A program made the translations under genes and the position numbers. Below, piece by piece: positions 17,037 to 26,882 of a DNA stretch of 64,000 bases. The stretch's first letter is position 1. Each line of letters opens with the position of its first letter. The notes under the pieces were generated by a model. It had not been told where the DNA came from, did no database searches, and was given only the letters and a program-made list of their open reading frames with translations. Origin of the DNA: Pseudoneobacillus rhizosphaerae (GTDB lineage: Bacteria; Bacillota; Bacilli; Bacillales; Cytobacillaceae); the NCBI RefSeq assembly GCF_917563885.1, contig NZ_CAKJTG010000014.1:43430-107429 (forward strand), given 5' to 3'.

Positions 17037-18062
17037 TTTTGCAATCTTCTTTAAATGTTGTTCAATTAATTGATCTAATCGTTTTAACTGAAAGGCATAT
17101 TCGAAAATGGATGACCCTATGACCACTAATCTTAGCTTCTGTCCTCTGTCCTCACGGTATAGATCAATAATATTTTCTAAAAATACTCCACATTCACTAA
17201 TGATATTTTCGGTGAGTACATCTTCATTTTTAAGCTTTTGGTCATATTTTAGGAGGATGAGTTCATGGTATTTGATAAGCGCCTCTAGCTGTTTATCGAA
17301 CAGCTCGTTCTCTAAATCATCCTTTGCGCTTTGAAAATAATGTTCTTCAATCACATGCAATACCTCTGAGCCGTGCTGTGTTGTTTTTAGCATTTGCTTA
17401 AATACAACGAGTTCTCGGATGTCCTGAGGGTTTAATTTATACATATTCTCCCGTTCTTCATCTAAAATCTTAAAGATTTCTTCTAGCTTCTTAATGTCTT
17501 CTTTTAACTTTTCTGCCTCCTCTTGGAAGGATTTCTCCTTCATCTCATTTGATATGGCTGTTCGCATAAGAAGGGACAAATTTTGAAAAACGTTATGAAT
17601 CCTCTCTCGATATATATGCTTGTATTTTGGAGGTAAAATGAACAGATTCACTAGAAAGGCTGATGCCATCCCCACTAAAATGATTCCAAACCGATTGGCT
17701 GTAAAAAGGAAATCTTCCTGTTCAGGAGCTCCCATAATCGCTAGTACTGTAACTAAAGTCAAAGAAATCGCGTTTTCCATTTTCATTCTCATACAGATCA
17801 TGATGACAATAATCATTACTAGCCCAATTATTAATGGGTCTCTCCCAATAAAATGGATTGTGAATAGAGCAATAGCTGCCCCAAGTGTATTGGTTTTCAA
17901 TTGATCAAGAACCTGTTTCCATGAGCGATAAATGGAGGGCTGTATCGTAAATATCGCTGCCACCCCTGCAAATACTGCAGGCTCTAATTCAAAGATGGTA
18001 CAAATAAATAGAGCGAGTGCAACGGCTATTCCCGTTTTTAATATTCGTGGACCTAAAGTCAA
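17028..18062 (-). CDS. Aromatic acid exporter (ArAE/FUSC)-family membrane protein
   Basis: The 344-residue protein has an N-terminal half of about 150 residues with six closely packed hydrophobic segments (GIAVALALFICTIFELEP, FAGVAAIFTIQPSIYRSW) and a cytoplasmic helical half rich in Lys and Glu with coiled-coil character (EAEKLKEDIKKLEEIFKIL). This is the layout of the ArAE_1/UPF0421 group. Export of aromatic acids is inferred from distant relatives only. The gene is monocistronic. Confidence 0.8.
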   Translation of the reverse strand: MTLGPRILKTGIAVALALFICTIFELEPAVFAGVAAIFTIQPSIYRSWKQVLDQLKTNTLGAAIALFTIHFIGRDPLIIGLVMIIVIMICMRMKMENAISLTLVTVLAIMGAPEQEDFLFTANRFGIILVGMASAFLVNLFILPPKYKHIYRERIHNVFQNLSLLMRTAISNEMKEKSFQEEAEKLKEDIKKLEEIFKILDEERENMYKLNPQDIRELVVFKQMLKTTQHGSEVLHVIEEHYFQSAKDDLENELFDKQLEALIKYHELILLKYDQKLKNEDVLTENIISECGVFLENIIDLYREDRGQKLRLVVIGSSIFEYAFQLKRLDQLIEQHLKKIAKSG

Positions 18063-18136
18063 GGCAGATTGCCTCCTTAATTAATAATTGCATTATTAGT
18101 TTACTTGATTTTGTCGAGGATTTCATTGAGAAAATG

Positions 18137-18170
18137 AAAAAACCGATCCAGTTTAGAATCGGTTTGGATA
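18137..18170 (-). terminator. Terminator of ytwF
   Basis: Minus-strand AAACCGAT and ATCGGTTT pair around CTAAACTGG-type loop sequence and run into TTTTTTCATTTT. Confidence 0.7.
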
Positions 18171-18201
18171 GTTTTTTCCTTAATTTATACAAAGTATATC
18201 T

Positions 18202-18510
18202 TTAGAACTGCTTTTCCCCAGTCCATTCCAACATTCCGCCAATCATGTTGCGAACTTTAAACCCTTTGTCCTGTAAGTAATAGCACACATTATGACTACG
18301 TCCACCTGAGCGGCAAATAAAGATGTATTCTGTATCCTTATCAAATTGGTGGAGATTTTCTGGAATTGTGCCCATACGAATATGCTTCGCACCTGGAATC
18401 ATCCCCTGCGCTACTTCTTCATCTTCTCTAACGTCAATAAGCTCTAGCTTTTCACCCGCTTCAAGCTTCTTATTCAATTCTTCCGGTGTAATGATTTCAA
18501 TATCTTCCAT
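18202..18510 (-). CDS. ytwF: Single-domain rhodanese-like protein YtwF
   Basis: The 102-residue protein is one rhodanese domain with LIDVREDEEVAQGMIPGA near the N-terminus and the active-site loop CRSGGRS, in which the cysteine would carry a persulfide. It probably handles sulfane sulfur in the cytoplasm. I choose the ATG at 18510 (AAAAGGAA at good distance) over the in-frame GTG at 18519, which touches the ribosome site. Confidence 0.88.
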   Translation of the reverse strand: MEDIEIITPEELNKKLEAGEKLELIDVREDEEVAQGMIPGAKHIRMGTIPENLHQFDKDTEYIFICRSGGRSHNVCYYLQDKGFKVRNMIGGMLEWTGEKQF

Positions 18511-18530
18511 TTCGGACACTTCCTTTTCTA

Positions 18531-18567
18531 AAAAAAGGGTCTGAACTCATTGAGCCAGCCCTTTACC
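18531..18567 (-). terminator. Intrinsic terminator of leuS
   Basis: On the minus strand AAAGGG-TG-CTC pairs imperfectly with GAG-CA-CCCTTT around a short AAT loop and ends in a run of seven T residues. Confidence 0.7.
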
Positions 18568-18573
18568 TTTTTA

Positions 18574-20985
18574 TTAGTTTGCCACAATGTTAACCAATTT
18601 TCCAGGAACAGCGATCACTTTACGAACGGTTTTCCCTTCAATTTGATCCTTTATTTCTTCCATAGCAATTTGTTCTAATGCTTCTTTAGTTGCGTCGTTA
18701 GCAACCATTAATTTGGCTTTTACCTTGCCGTTTACTTGTACTACAATTTCAACTTCATCATCGACAAGTTTTGCTTCATTAAAGGCTGGCCAAGCTTCAT
18801 AGGAAACGGTTCCTTCATGGCCTAACTTTTCCCAAAGCTCTTCAGCTAGATGGGGAGCAATTGGTGAAATTAACTTCACAAAGCCTTCCATATATTCTTT
18901 AGGCAGAACAGTTGCTTTGTATGACTCATTAATGAAGACCATTAATTGCGAAATCGCAGTATTGAAACGAATTCCCTCGTAATCCTCAGTTACTTTTTTC
19001 ACTGTTTGATGGTAGACTTTTTCTAAATTTGAAGCTTCTTCACCATCTTGAATTTTGGGATTTAATTGTCCATTTTCCTCTACAAATAAACGCCAAATAC
19101 GATCTAAGAATCGTCTTGATCCGTCTAATCCAGTAGTTGACCAAGCAATGGAAGCCTCAAGTGGTCCCATAAACATTTCGTAAAGACGAAGTGTATCTGC
19201 TCCATGGCTCTCTACGATATCATCAGGATTTACAACATTCCCTTTTGATTTACTCATTTTTTCATTACCTTCACCTAGGATCATCCCTTGGTTGAAAAGC
19301 TTTTGGAATGGCTCTTTTGTAGAGACAATCCCGATATCATATAAAACTTTATGCCAGAAACGAGCATATAGTAAGTGAAGAACCGCATGCTCTGCTCCAC
19401 CGATATAAATATCAACTGGAAGCCATTCTTTTAATTTTTCAGGATCCGCAATCACTTCGGTATTTTGCGGGTCAATATACCGGATATAATACCAAGAACT
19501 ACCTGCCCACTGTGGCATAGTATTCGTTTCACGGCGACCCTTTTTACCTGTAACTGGATCCACGACATTTAACCAATCTGAAATATTTGCTAATGGTGAT
19601 TCACCAGTTCCAGATGGCTTAATTTCTTTTGTTATTGGTAGTACTAAAGGTAGCTCCTCATCAGGAACAGCAGTCATTGTGCCATCTTCCCAATGGATAA
19701 TTGGAATTGGCTCACCCCAGTAACGTTGACGACTAAATAACCAATCACGAAGACGGTACGTAATCTTTTTCGTGCCAATCTCTTTTTCCTCTAACCATGA
19801 AATCATTTGAGAAATGGCATCTTCTTTATTTAAACCATTTAAGAATTCAGAATTAATATGTTCTCCATCACCTGTGTAGGCTTCTTTTTCAATATCCCCA
19901 CCAGCAACAACGGCTTTAATAGCTAATTCAAATTTCTTAGCAAACTCGTAATCGCGCTCATCATGTGCTGGAACAGCCATAATTGCGCCTGTACCGTAGC
20001 TCATTAATACATAATCGGCAATCCAGATTGGCATTTTTTCACCGTTAGTAGGATTTATCGCATAAGCTCCTGTGAAAACACCTGTCTTATCTTTTGCTAA
20101 GTCAGTTCTTTCAAGGTCACTTTTGGTTTTAATCTGATCAAGGTAGGCTGCAACAGCCTCTTGTTGAGCTTCTGTAGTAATTTTTTTAACAAACGGATGT
20201 TCAGGAGCTAGCACTGCATAAGTGGCCCCAAATAAAGTATCAGGACGAGTTGTGAATACTGTAAAGCTTTCATCATGACTTTCGATATTAAAAGTTACTT
20301 CCGCCCCTTCAGAACGTCCAATCCAATTACGTTGCATGTCTTTCAAACTTTCTGGCCAATCCAAATCTTCAAGGTCTTCAATTAGACGCTCTGCATAGGC
20401 TGTAATTTTTAACATCCATTGCTTCATTGGACGACGCTCAACGGGGTGGCCACCGCGTTCACTTTTACCATCGATTACTTCTTCGTTCGCTAATACTGTA
20501 CCTAAAGCAGGACACCAGTTTACAGCTACTTCATCAATGTAAGCTAAACCCTTTTTATAAAGCTGAAGGAATATCCATTGTGTCCACTTATAATAGCCTG
20601 GATCCGTTGTATTGATTTCTCGATCCCAATCATAGGAGAAACCTAAAGCTTTAATTTGACGCTTAAATGTTGCAATATTTAACGCAGTAAATTCTGCTGG
20701 GTCATTACCTGTATCAATGGCGTATTGCTCTGCAGGAAGTCCAAAAGCGTCCCATCCTATTGGATGTAGGACATTATAACCTTGCATTCTTTTCATTCGA
20801 GAAAGGATATCAGTTGCAGTATATCCCTCAGGGTGACCTACGTGTAAGCCTGCACCAGATGGGTACGGAAACATATCTAATGCGTAGAATTTACGCTTGC
20901 CCTTATCTTCACTTGTTTTAAATGTTTTATTTTCTTCCCAATACTGTTGCCATTTCTTTTCAACTTGTTGATGATCGAAACTCAT
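18574..20985 (-). CDS. leuS: Leucyl-tRNA synthetase
   Basis: LeuS charges tRNA-Leu. The 803-residue product is the usual Bacillus length when started at the ATG at 20985, which has AGGAGGAACAAAT upstream; the frame itself stays open to 21096 through the leader. Class I signatures are present: [16 protein letters not shown] (HIGH-type) in the N-terminal part and KMSKSKGN near residue 580. The CP1 editing domain lies between them. The leader is a leucine-specific T-box, so transcription should rise when tRNA-Leu is uncharged. Confidence 0.97.
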   Translation of the reverse strand: MSFDHQQVEKKWQQYWEENKTFKTSEDKGKRKFYALDMFPYPSGAGLHVGHPEGYTATDILSRMKRMQGYNVLHPIGWDAFGLPAEQYAIDTGNDPAEFTALNIATFKRQIKALGFSYDWDREINTTDPGYYKWTQWIFLQLYKKGLAYIDEVAVNWCPALGTVLANEEVIDGKSERGGHPVERRPMKQWMLKITAYAERLIEDLEDLDWPESLKDMQRNWIGRSEGAEVTFNIESHDESFTVFTTRPDTLFGATYAVLAPEHPFVKKITTEAQQEAVAAYLDQIKTKSDLERTDLAKDKTGVFTGAYAINPTNGEKMPIWIADYVLMSYGTGAIMAVPAHDERDYEFAKKFELAIKAVVAGGDIEKEAYTGDGEHINSEFLNGLNKEDAISQMISWLEEKEIGTKKITYRLRDWLFSRQRYWGEPIPIIHWEDGTMTAVPDEELPLVLPITKEIKPSGTGESPLANISDWLNVVDPVTGKKGRRETNTMPQWAGSSWYYIRYIDPQNTEVIADPEKLKEWLPVDIYIGGAEHAVLHLLYARFWHKVLYDIGIVSTKEPFQKLFNQGMILGEGNEKMSKSKGNVVNPDDIVESHGADTLRLYEMFMGPLEASIAWSTTGLDGSRRFLDRIWRLFVEENGQLNPKIQDGEEASNLEKVYHQTVKKVTEDYEGIRFNTAISQLMVFINESYKATVLPKEYMEGFVKLISPIAPHLAEELWEKLGHEGTVSYEAWPAFNEAKLVDDEVEIVVQVNGKVKAKLMVANDATKEALEQIAMEEIKDQIEGKTVRKVIAVPGKLVNIVAN

Positions 20986-21030
20986 ATTTGTTCCTCCTAC
21001 TCTTTCTTTGCTACTTAATTTTTCCCAAAT

Positions 21031-21260
21031 AAAAAACCTCTCATCCCTATAAAAAGGGACGAGAGGATATATGTATCTTCCCGCGGTACCACCCACATTA
21101 GTGCAAACGCACTCGCTTCATTCATCCTTAACGCGGCAAACGGCAAGTATTACTTTGATTTCACACTTGCAACTCAGAAGGTGAGTTCATGATGTGCTTG
21201 ATTGACTTGCACCTACCGTCAACTCTCTAAAACAAGCTAGAAGCACCACTACTATTCCTC
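21031..21260 (-). promoter_or_regulatory. Leucine T-box riboswitch upstream of leuS
   Basis: The minus strand carries the T-box sequence GGGTGGTACCGCGGG at about 21077-21093, just upstream of a terminator hairpin (CCTCTCGTCCC/GGGATGAGAGG plus TTTTTT, 21031-21070). In the stem I specifier loop, GAACTCACC at 21180-21188 presents CTC, a leucine codon (complement of 21183-21185). Uncharged tRNA-Leu should bind and favour antitermination. Confidence 0.93.
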
Positions 21261-21289
21261 ATCAATGTTATTATGATTATTTTTACCAT

Positions 21290-21318
21290 ATTGTAGACGA
21301 TTTTCATTGTTAATGCAA
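21290..21318 (-). promoter_or_regulatory. Sigma-A-type promoter of the leuS T-box transcript
   Basis: The minus strand has TTGCAT (21313-21318) and TACAAT (21290-21295) separated by 17 bases, placing a start site shortly before the T-box stem I. Confidence 0.7.
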
Positions 21319-21401
21319 GGAACTTTGTTGTTAAAAAGTTTAATATCCAGTATATTCACGAATCTCCTAATGGATACCGTTTATGATAAAAAATATCTTT
21401 A

Positions 21402-21887
21402 TTATATTCTGCTAATATAGTGTACGAATTCAGTGTCCTCTGTCTTCATTTCCCTTAAGAAGCCATTATTTTCTAACACCTTTTGAGAACCTATATTGTT
21501 ATGGGTCGTTTTGGCATATATTGTACGAATATTCATTTTTTCTGCTTCTTCTAACATAAGTTTTAAGGCTTTTGTTGCTAATCCCATCTTTAAAAAAGGT
21601 TCACCTATTCGATAACCAATTTCCCCTGCCTTGTTGTTCCAGTCTAAATCTACTAAATTTATTCGTCCAATAATTTTTGAAGATTCGTCCTTAATTAAAT
21701 AAAAGAGCGATTTTCTATCTGATTGCTCACAAAGTAGTTCCTCCATGATTTCAAGAAACTGCTCAAATAGATAATAGTTGTCCCCTCGACTTGGTACCAT
21801 CGTTTCAAAAAATGCTCTATTTTCAGTTTCAAACTGAAATAATGGCTCAGCATCTTTGTTTTGCAATATTTCAAGTTTAATTTTCAT
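21402..21887 (-). CDS. GNAT-family N-acetyltransferase
   Basis: The 161-residue protein is a RimJ/RimL-type acetyltransferase: IIGRINLVDLDWNNKAGEIGYRI, the acetyl-CoA binding region KMGLATKALKLML, and NIGSQKVLENNGF. Start at 21887 has TTAGGGAGATA upstream. Substrate cannot be inferred. It stands alone between the leuS leader and a cold-shock gene. Confidence 0.85.
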   Translation of the reverse strand: MKIKLEILQNKDAEPLFQFETENRAFFETMVPSRGDNYYLFEQFLEIMEELLCEQSDRKSLFYLIKDESSKIIGRINLVDLDWNNKAGEIGYRIGEPFLKMGLATKALKLMLEEAEKMNIRTIYAKTTHNNIGSQKVLENNGFLREMKTEDTEFVHYISRI

Positions 21888-21967
21888 TGTTAATATCTCC
21901 CTAATATAATAATCCTCCAAATATTATTATATTTATATTTTAGCTTTTTAAAAAGATAGTTTCTTTA

Positions 21968-22012
21968 GGAAAAAAATAAAAACAGACCCATTTTTTTGAG
22001 TCTGTTTATCGT
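21968..22012 (-). terminator. Intrinsic terminator of the cold-shock gene
   Basis: Minus-strand AAACAGACTC and GGGTCTGTTT pair around an A-rich loop and are followed by a T-rich tract. Confidence 0.8.
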
Positions 22013-22020
22013 ATCGTCTA

Positions 22021-22221
22021 TTATGCCTTACGTACGTTTGTTGCTTGAGGGCCACGTTGGCCATTTTCGATGTCGAAAGTCACTTCTTGACCTTCATCAA
22101 GTGATTTGAACCCTTCGCCTTGAATGGCTGAGAAATGAACGAATACGTCCTCTCCACCATCGCGCTCGATGAATCCAAAACCTTTTTCTGCGTTAAACCA
22201 TTTTACTTTACCTTGTTCCAT
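22021..22221 (-). CDS. Cold-shock protein, CspB/CspD type
   Basis: The 66-residue protein is a single cold-shock domain with both RNA-binding motifs: KGFGFIE (RNP1) and VFVHF (RNP2). It binds single-stranded nucleic acid and acts as an RNA chaperone. The start [10 protein letters not shown] is nearest to CspD of B. subtilis, but paralogues are too similar to assign by eye. AGGAGGCAACAAAAA precedes the ATG. A ~120-base leader upstream could hold cold-responsive structure. Confidence 0.95.
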   Translation of the reverse strand: MEQGKVKWFNAEKGFGFIERDGGEDVFVHFSAIQGEGFKSLDEGQEVTFDIENGQRGPQATNVRKA

Positions 22222-22343
22222 TTTTTGTTGCCTCCTAGCATGTTTATAAACAAAATTGCAATATTAACTTGCTTGATTATTATGTCCGTAGAAAAGTTGT
22301 TTCATACAACATTTGTAAGCAATAAAAAAATTTATCAAATGTA

Positions 22344-23528
22344 CTATGAAATGCTTGTTGAAAACTCTTTTGTTGTTTTTATCTTTCGATCATATATGAT
22401 GGTTGTAAAGATTGTTATGACTAATAATGCAGTTAGGACGGTAAATAGCATAGACATTCCGTATATATCAACAAGTAAACCACCAAGCACAGGTCCAATC
22501 ATTCTCCCACCTGTTGCGGTACTATTAACAATGCCTTGATAAAAGCCTTCCCTACCAGGAGGAGCTAATTGATCTGCTATCGTTGGGACAGCTGGCCAGA
22601 TGAGCATTTCTCCTATTGTTAAGATGGTCATGGACGCGATAAACCAGATGAACTTTTCAGCACTTGCTGCAACGGCAAATGATAGGATGAAAATGATTGT
22701 ACCAATAATGATTTGGGTCTTTATCGATTTGACTCCTTTGATTAATTGGTTCATGATTGGCTGTCCTAAAACAATAATTGCCCCATTAATGGTCCAGAGA
22801 ATACTATATTGTTCAATCGAAATGTTAATTTCCTGCGTATAAGCAGCAATCGTTGTCTGCCATTGTACATAGGCAACCCAACATAATAAGTACCCCACAC
22901 AAAGAATAAGTAATGCAATAAGTCTAGATTGATTTTTTGCTGATTGAGCTCCTTTTATAACGCTTGTGGTTTTTCTAATTATTGGAGTAATCCCTTTGTA
23001 ACCAAATAAGGCGATTAAGAAGAAGACTAAATATAATAGCGTATTTCCAAGAAAAATCAACTCAAAGGAATAAGAGGCAACATAACCACCGAGAGCAGCG
23101 CCAGCCGCAACACCTGCATTTTGTGCAACATATATTGCGTTAAATGCTTTGCGACCGCCTTCTTTCCAAACTGATCCAGCCATGGCGTACATCGATGGAA
23201 AAACGATTCCTGACCCGAAGCCACTGATAGTAAGGAAAATCACATATTGTGGCCAACCATGCCAGATGGTCAGGCCAACTAGTGAAAGCAAAGTAATAAC
23301 GATTCCTAACAAGATTGACCTATAACCGCCAATCTTATCAAATAAGCTTCCACCAAATAAATTTCCGATGACACTTGCACCGGAATTTAACATTAAAACA
23401 AAACCAGCAACAGTTAATGACTTACCTAAATGGTCATGAATATAAATGGCATTTAATGGCCATAAAAACGAATTTCCGGTAACATTCACTGCCATCCCAA
23501 TGATTAAAAGCCATAAGGCACGAGGCAT
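22344..23528 (-). CDS. yttB: MFS transporter YttB
   Basis: The 394-residue protein has twelve hydrophobic segments with the MFS loop motif GGSLFDKIGGYRS between segments 2 and 3. Its position near leuS matches yttB of B. subtilis, annotated as a putative multidrug efflux protein. Substrate is unknown. The ATG at 23528 is preceded by AAAGGAGCGTTTTTC. No regulatory gene is adjacent. Confidence 0.8.
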   Translation of the reverse strand: MPRALWLLIIGMAVNVTGNSFLWPLNAIYIHDHLGKSLTVAGFVLMLNSGASVIGNLFGGSLFDKIGGYRSILLGIVITLLSLVGLTIWHGWPQYVIFLTISGFGSGIVFPSMYAMAGSVWKEGGRKAFNAIYVAQNAGVAAGAALGGYVASYSFELIFLGNTLLYLVFFLIALFGYKGITPIIRKTTSVIKGAQSAKNQSRLIALLILCVGYLLCWVAYVQWQTTIAAYTQEINISIEQYSILWTINGAIIVLGQPIMNQLIKGVKSIKTQIIIGTIIFILSFAVAASAEKFIWFIASMTILTIGEMLIWPAVPTIADQLAPPGREGFYQGIVNSTATGGRMIGPVLGGLLVDIYGMSMLFTVLTALLVITIFTTIIYDRKIKTTKEFSTSIS

Positions 23529-23657
23529 GAAAAACGCTCCTTTTAATAATACTATTTAAAACTCAATCTAAATTTTATTCCTTTTCGCAATATGGCGCAA
23601 TTTAATTGTTTATTTAGTTTTTTGATTGACGATTTGTTATTTTTTTGCCAAAATAGG

Positions 23658-23696
23658 AAAAACACTGTGCAAGTCGCAATTGCACAGTGTTTTCTA
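23658..23696 (-). terminator. Intrinsic terminator of the nrf cluster
   Basis: AACACTGTGCAA and TTGCACAGTGTT form a perfect 12-bp stem with a 7-base loop, ten bases after the nrfA stop codon, with TTTTCC following on the minus strand. Confidence 0.85.
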
Positions 23697-23705
23697 AAGG
23701 TTTCT

Positions 23706-25142
23706 TTATTTTTTTGGAGGAGGCTGTTGGGCTGGGAAGTAGCTGTTTATCGCATGCTCTTTCTTTTTGAAGTTGTCTTTTTCTTCATAAACAGCCTTCT
23801 TCGCTTTTTCTATCTCACCCTTTAATTCATCAAGGTTAATGCCTTTTTTCACTAGTTCTTCTGTTGCTAAACGGATAGCCGCGTTTGACTCTTCAACAGA
23901 TGTCTTTAAGGAACTCATTGCACCTTGTGGATTGTGGAATCCTGCAGCGCTTTCAGCCGCTACGAAGTCCCAGAACCATTGGCCCTTGCGAACATGTTCT
24001 TGCGCCTTTTTAATTTTCACTTCGCTAATCTTCGATACAATCATCTTATTTACGTAATAGTGAGCTTCAATCGAAATATCCTCTGCTTTGTGTAAAGCTT
24101 CCATATGAGTATCTTGAATATCAATTACGCGTTCTTTTAGTTTGTCAAGTTCACGGTCTCTATGACATTGTCCACAAGAAGTGTCCATTGATTTAAGTGG
24201 TGATTTCCACCAGTGAGAGCTGATTTTTTTCTTATCGTCGGATCTTTCATATGGCATATGGCAATCTGCACAACTAACACCCGCTTTTCCATGCGGACCT
24301 TCCATATGTGTTTCAAAATCTGGATGCTGCGCTTTAATTATTGGTGTTCCTGAAACATTATGAACAAAGTCTTTTTCAAATCCTTTTTCTTTAGCAGTCT
24401 TTTCATAGTATTCATAAATTTCTTCCGGTTTGAAGCCATTATTCCATGGGAATGTTACTTCACTGTTTGAAGCAGCAAAATGGTATTCAACATGACATTG
24501 GGCGCAAACATAGCTACGCATTTCATTTCTTGTTGGATTAGACATATCAACGCCTTTAGCTTCCATTGCTTTTGTAAAGCTAGGTCTTGTAATGCGTAAA
24601 TCCATTGTTTCAGGGTCATGGCAATCTGAGCAACCGATTGGAGAATGCCCCATGCTTTCCGCTTTTGGCCAAATATCTGTATTGAAGTTTCCACCCCAAT
24701 ATCCATCTCCCATTTCAGCTATCATCTGCGGAACTGCAGTCGATTTACAAGTTAAACATGAACCAATAGATTTATCGTTAATTCGTTTTACTGATCTTAT
24801 ATCCTCATTTGCATAGATATGACCACGATCTTCATTGTACTCTGTTGCAAATCCGTATCCATTAAACAGGATGGGTAAGTACGGCTCCTTATCTGCATCA
24901 TACTTACTACGTTTTACTGAACCACTATATTTAGTGTCTTCTGTATCCTGTTTGTTTTTTTGGTAGCTATTGTATTGAAGCGGAAATAAATCCTTAAACG
25001 CTTCATTGCTAATTTCATCTTTTGAGAGGCCGGTCGTCTTTGTTGCATCGGCTGTTGCGGCCTTATCTCCTGTACTACAACCAGAGATAATCAACACTAA
25101 CGCCAGCATCAACAAGTAGGCACTCATTTTTAGCCTGGTCAT
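23706..25142 (-). CDS. nrfA: Cytochrome c nitrite reductase catalytic subunit NrfA
   Basis: NrfA reduces nitrite to ammonium with six electrons outside the cytoplasmic membrane. The 478-residue protein has a lipoprotein signal (LIISGC, Cys22) and five heme sites: the catalytic CLTCK at 129-133, where lysine replaces histidine as heme ligand, then CSDCH 171-175, CAQCH 213-217, CADCH 291-295 and CGQCH 323-327. A lipid anchor is expected in a Gram-positive cell that has no periplasm. One base separates it from nrfH. The C-terminus ends in a short proline-rich tail (QQPPPKK). Confidence 0.96.
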   Translation of the reverse strand: MTRLKMSAYLLMLALVLIISGCSTGDKAATADATKTTGLSKDEISNEAFKDLFPLQYNSYQKNKQDTEDTKYSGSVKRSKYDADKEPYLPILFNGYGFATEYNEDRGHIYANEDIRSVKRINDKSIGSCLTCKSTAVPQMIAEMGDGYWGGNFNTDIWPKAESMGHSPIGCSDCHDPETMDLRITRPSFTKAMEAKGVDMSNPTRNEMRSYVCAQCHVEYHFAASNSEVTFPWNNGFKPEEIYEYYEKTAKEKGFEKDFVHNVSGTPIIKAQHPDFETHMEGPHGKAGVSCADCHMPYERSDDKKKISSHWWKSPLKSMDTSCGQCHRDRELDKLKERVIDIQDTHMEALHKAEDISIEAHYYVNKMIVSKISEVKIKKAQEHVRKGQWFWDFVAAESAAGFHNPQGAMSSLKTSVEESNAAIRLATEELVKKGINLDELKGEIEKAKKAVYEEKDNFKKKEHAINSYFPAQQPPPKK

Positions 25143-25143
25143 T

Positions 25144-25656
25144 TTAATATCCTCCTTTATTTTCTAGTAGATCTCCTGTAACAGGTGGCTTTTTATAATT
25201 TTCATCTTTGAAGCCTTTCCCGTGTGGCACTTGGCGATGGCAGGATGAACAACTATCCTTCGCTTCATGGGAGACATTTTCGAGTGTCTTTTCATGACAA
25301 GATATACAGTTGCCATTGATCACTTCTTTAGAATTTTCTGTGGCATGGAAGACATTTGGTATTTTAGAAGAACCAAGCGTATTATAGTATACATGTCCCA
25401 TTCCAGCTTTCCCTTTGAACACTAACTTTTTCGCCACACTCTCATGTGGTAAGTGACAGTCATTACAGGATAGTTTTGTATGTGTAGAATCCACGAATGA
25501 CTCGTAAACAGGTGTCATAATATGACAATTTTTACAAAATCCCGCTGAATCTGTGTATGCCATCGTTTTAGCGGTTAAAACCGATAAAACAATCCCAGCA
25601 AACAAAGCTCCAAAAATAAGTATTTTTTTATCGATTCGCATAAGTTTTTTCAGCAT
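25144..25656 (-). CDS. nrfH: NrfH, membrane-anchored tetraheme quinol dehydrogenase
   Basis: NrfH takes electrons from menaquinol and passes them to NrfA. The 170-residue protein has one N-terminal membrane anchor (ILIFGALFAGIVLSVL) and four CxxCH sites: CKNCH 41-45, CNDCH 64-68, CISCH 117-121 and CSSCH 136-140. ATG at 25656 follows a near-perfect ribosome site (GAGGAGGTGAAATC). Menaquinone for this step would be made by the men genes at 47-55 kb. Confidence 0.95.
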   Translation of the reverse strand: MLKKLMRIDKKILIFGALFAGIVLSVLTAKTMAYTDSAGFCKNCHIMTPVYESFVDSTHTKLSCNDCHLPHESVAKKLVFKGKAGMGHVYYNTLGSSKIPNVFHATENSKEVINGNCISCHEKTLENVSHEAKDSCSSCHRQVPHGKGFKDENYKKPPVTGDLLENKGGY

Positions 25657-25733
25657 GATTTCACCTCCTCATTTAATTGACTTTAACCATTTATCATTAA
25701 AGCAATTAGCTCTAATTTCGTGGGGCTAAATAA

Positions 25734-26684
25734 TTAATTCATTTTTCTAACTTGCTGTTCATAGGCTTCTTTTGAAATCTCACCTTGAATGAGCTTGTTT
25801 CTTAGTATCAGATTTTCATCCTGCTGGGTTGGTTGGACCTTTCCTTTTTTTATTGGCTTTTTAGGAATCCTATTTTTAAAAAAAACGATTATGATGAAAG
25901 CTGAAAGCAAACAGAAAACACTTACACCACCAATAACCATGTACAGCTCAGTCGATTCTACTTTTTTCGGCTCTGCTGATTTTTCTGCTTTATTTGGATC
26001 AATTTGATTCATTAATTCTACCGTTGTATTTGACAATGACCGCTTATATGAAAGTTGATATGATTGTTCTTCTCCTGCTTTCATACCTGGGATTTGATAC
26101 ATGAACATGTTCATACCGTAAGGATTTTCCTGATGGGTTTCAGGGGCGGGTTTGATTACTGTACTTTCTGTTTTTAATGGCTCTAGAAATGTGATGTTAA
26201 CTAAACCAATATTAGCGAAGCTCTTAAACGTATAGTCAAAACTTTTCGTATTAGAGTGCTCCTGGATTTCATTGCTATAAAATTCAATCACAAATTTATA
26301 AAAATCACCTGGTAGGATGTCGTTTGTTGTTTTCCAAGAAATTATTCCTTTATCTTGATCTAACTCATATTCGATTTCATACATTTCTGAAAGATCACTC
26401 GAATAATCCGCAACAAATCCAATCTGAATATCTTTTAAGCCTGTTGGGATTGGAATTTTCATCATCCCTTGTTGTGCTTCATTAGATGTGTTTAGAAAGG
26501 TACCTTGATAACCAATAAGTAATGGTGGGTGATTTTTCTTTGTATCCTTTGGATGATAGGAGTACTCCGGCATAACCTGAATCGAAAGTTCTTCAAATTT
26601 TAAGGGAGATTCTGAATTTGCAGTAAAAGAATCTAGAGGTATCACGAACCATAATATTATTGAAATGATTAAAATCCTTTTCAT
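25734..26684 (-). CDS. Membrane-anchored extracytoplasmic protein upstream of nrfHA
   Basis: The 316-residue protein has an N-terminal signal peptide (RILIISIILWFVIPLDSF), an extracytoplasmic region of about 220 residues predicted as beta-rich (IPIPTGLKDIQIGFV, GDFYKFVIEFY), one membrane segment near residues 247-270 (LYMVIGGVSVFCLLSAFIII), a basic stop-transfer, and a short cytoplasmic tail (LRNKLIQGEISKEAYEQQ) resembling a SHOCT module. It contains no CxxCH. It precedes nrfH by 77 bases with no terminator between, so it is probably part of the nrf transcript. I do not recognise the family; a role in NrfHA assembly is inference. Confidence 0.8.
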   Translation of the reverse strand: MKRILIISIILWFVIPLDSFTANSESPLKFEELSIQVMPEYSYHPKDTKKNHPPLLIGYQGTFLNTSNEAQQGMMKIPIPTGLKDIQIGFVADYSSDLSEMYEIEYELDQDKGIISWKTTNDILPGDFYKFVIEFYSNEIQEHSNTKSFDYTFKSFANIGLVNITFLEPLKTESTVIKPAPETHQENPYGMNMFMYQIPGMKAGEEQSYQLSYKRSLSNTTVELMNQIDPNKAEKSAEPKKVESTELYMVIGGVSVFCLLSAFIIIVFFKNRIPKKPIKKGKVQPTQQDENLILRNKLIQGEISKEAYEQQVRKMN

Positions 26685-26725
26685 TACTTTTCTCCCCTAG
26701 TAAGTTTTTTTGTTTGTGAATTTTT

Positions 26726-26741
26726 TGTGAACACCTTCACA
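26726..26741. promoter_or_regulatory. FNR-type palindrome, proximal
   Basis: TGTGAACACCTTCACA is a perfect TGTGA-N6-TCACA palindrome, the Bacillus FNR/CRP-family recognition pattern. Its centre is 49 bases upstream of the start codon of the first nrf-cluster gene, too close for a classical -41.5 activator site, so it may act with the distal site or repress. Confidence 0.7.
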
Positions 26742-26822
26742 AATTAGATGTAAAAAAAATGATGCTAATTGACGCACCAAATTTCTATACTTTATTTAAA
26801 CCATTTTTTTAGGAGGGCATTC

Positions 26823-26838
26823 TGTGACTGAAATCACA
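26823..26838. promoter_or_regulatory. FNR-type palindrome, distal
   Basis: TGTGACTGAAATCACA is a second perfect TGTGA-N6-TCACA palindrome, 97 bases from the first. An activator here could serve a minus-strand promoter with a TTAAAT-like -10 around 26794-26799, at roughly the -41 position, giving a leader of about 100 bases for the nrf cluster. Confidence 0.75.
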
Positions 26839-26882
26839 ATAAAAAATTACTTCTTTACTACTTTGTGAACGAATTGGAAAAC

